From the NCBI GenBank assembly GCA_023489135.1, contig JAMDCE010000535.1, forward strand, positions 1-22,484: a stretch of DNA of 22,484 bases, in the 5' to 3' direction. Source of the DNA: Chloroflexota bacterium (GTDB taxonomy: Bacteria; Chloroflexota; Chloroflexia; JAMDCE01). Below, piece after piece: positions 22,267 to 22,484 of the stretch. A model generated the notes under the pieces. The model was not told the origin of the DNA, made no database searches, and was given only the letters and a program-made list of their open reading frames with translations. Each line of letters starts with the position of its first letter. Positions within the stretch are counted from its first letter, which is position 1. Made by a program: the position numbers and the translations under genes.

Positions 22267-22302
22267 AAAAAAGGCACTAGAACCGCAGTAGGACTTAGTG
22301 CC
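22267..22302 (-). terminator. Intrinsic terminator inside the SWIM-gene leader
   Basis: On the minus strand GGCACTA (22302-22296) pairs perfectly with TAGTGCC (22279-22273) across a 16-nt loop and is followed directly by TTTTTT. It lies between the promoter at 22401-22429 and the GTG at 22196, so transcripts must pass it to express the gene. Confidence 0.85.
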
Positions 22303-22342
22303 AGATGAGACGCCGGTATGCTGTTGTTGCCGAACCCCGCAT
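22295..22342 (-). CDS. Possible 15-codon leader peptide
   Basis: ATG at 22342 with GAGGT (22351-22355) 8 nt upstream opens a frame coding for MRGSATTAYRRLIWH. Its TAA stop (22297-22295) falls inside the first arm of the leader terminator. A ribosome finishing this peptide would cover that arm and could block terminator formation. This is the geometry of translation-coupled attenuation, but a frame this short can arise by chance. Confidence 0.28.
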   Translation of the reverse strand: MRGSATTAYRRLIWH

Positions 22343-22400
22343 CGCTGCTTACCTCGGCTCCACCACGACCAACCGAAACACGCCACTTGGATTACAGTGA

Positions 22401-22429
22401 ATTATACCGCCGGGCGGGGCTCAAGTCAA
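22401..22429 (-). promoter_or_regulatory. Strong sigma-70 promoter of the SWIM-gene leader
   Basis: On the minus strand TTGACT (22429-22424) and a perfect TATAAT (22406-22401) are separated by exactly 17 nt. It is the best housekeeping promoter in the window. The last 55 nt of the window (22430-22484) show no further feature. Confidence 0.8.
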
Positions 22430-22484
22430 GCAGTTTGGCAAGGAATTCCCTAGCTATCAGAAAGCATATCGGTTAACCGCAGGA

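Larger units (their letters stand above)
22267..22394 (-). ncRNA. Terminated leader transcript or small RNA upstream of the SWIM gene
   Basis: A strong promoter predicts a start near 22394, and a perfect terminator ends at 22267, which defines a transcript of about 128 nt. It may be a stand-alone small RNA, or the attenuated leader of the SWIM gene. A GCCGA/TCGGC stem around 22327-22358 is visible. I do not recognise a known riboswitch class. Confidence 0.45.

Overview
The window is an ordinary chromosomal segment of a fairly GC-rich bacterium, most probably a Chloroflexota member related to Dehalococcoidia. This placement is an inference. It rests on the tmRNA tag GNNELALAA, which resembles the tag I recall for Dehalococcoides (GERELVLAG), on a small SWIM zinc-finger protein, on a tiny CPRC/CLQC zinc-ribbon protein, and on the general look of the proteins. 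I see no insertion sequence, CRISPR array, prophage or tRNA gene.

Layout. (1) 260-2403, plus strand: hisH-hisA-hisF, a compact histidine operon for the middle of the pathway (ProFAR isomerase plus IGP synthase), behind an extended -10 promoter that would give an almost leaderless hisH mRNA. (2) 2413-6767, minus strand: two tiny tandem membrane proteins (56 and 48 aa), then the HtrA-like protease htrA and a class A penicillin-binding protein with a PASTA tail; this is an envelope quality-control and cell-wall block. (3) 7016-11125, plus strand: infC with an AUU start, its own promoter and a strong terminator, and no rpmI/rplT behind it; a HAD hydrolase; a 52-aa zinc-ribbon protein preceded by a near-perfect sigma-54 -24/-12 motif; an alpha/beta-hydrolase that has lost its catalytic centre; an M24 (Xaa-Pro) peptidase; and a VOC/glyoxalase-fold protein. 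(4) 11369-12808, minus strand: an AAA-type ATPase with no P-loop, cut off at its N-terminus, lying just beyond the tmRNA terminator. (5) 12984-19969, minus strand: a long run read as amidase > miaA > hflX > ctpA-type S41 protease > smpB > ssrA. smpB and ssrA together form the trans-translation ribosome-rescue system. miaA-hflX is a widespread pairing. The amidase stop and miaA start overlap by 4 nt. (6) 20096-21873, plus strand: a metallophosphoesterase and a dTDP-4-dehydrorhamnose reductase (rfbD), each with its own likely promoter. (7) 21921-22430, minus strand: a SWIM zinc-finger gene behind a textbook -35/-10 promoter and a leader of about 200 nt that contains an intrinsic terminator, a 15-codon leader ORF and a 14-bp perfect palindrome.

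The parts most worth a second look are the SWIM-gene leader (attenuator or small RNA), the sigma-54-like promoter at the zinc-ribbon gene, the pair of tiny membrane proteins upstream of htrA, and the two decayed genes (hydrolase and ATPase). No wholly new multi-gene defence or metabolic system is evident. The smallest genes (6402-6767, 8628-8786 and 22295-22342) and the AUU start of infC are easy to miss with standard gene calling.
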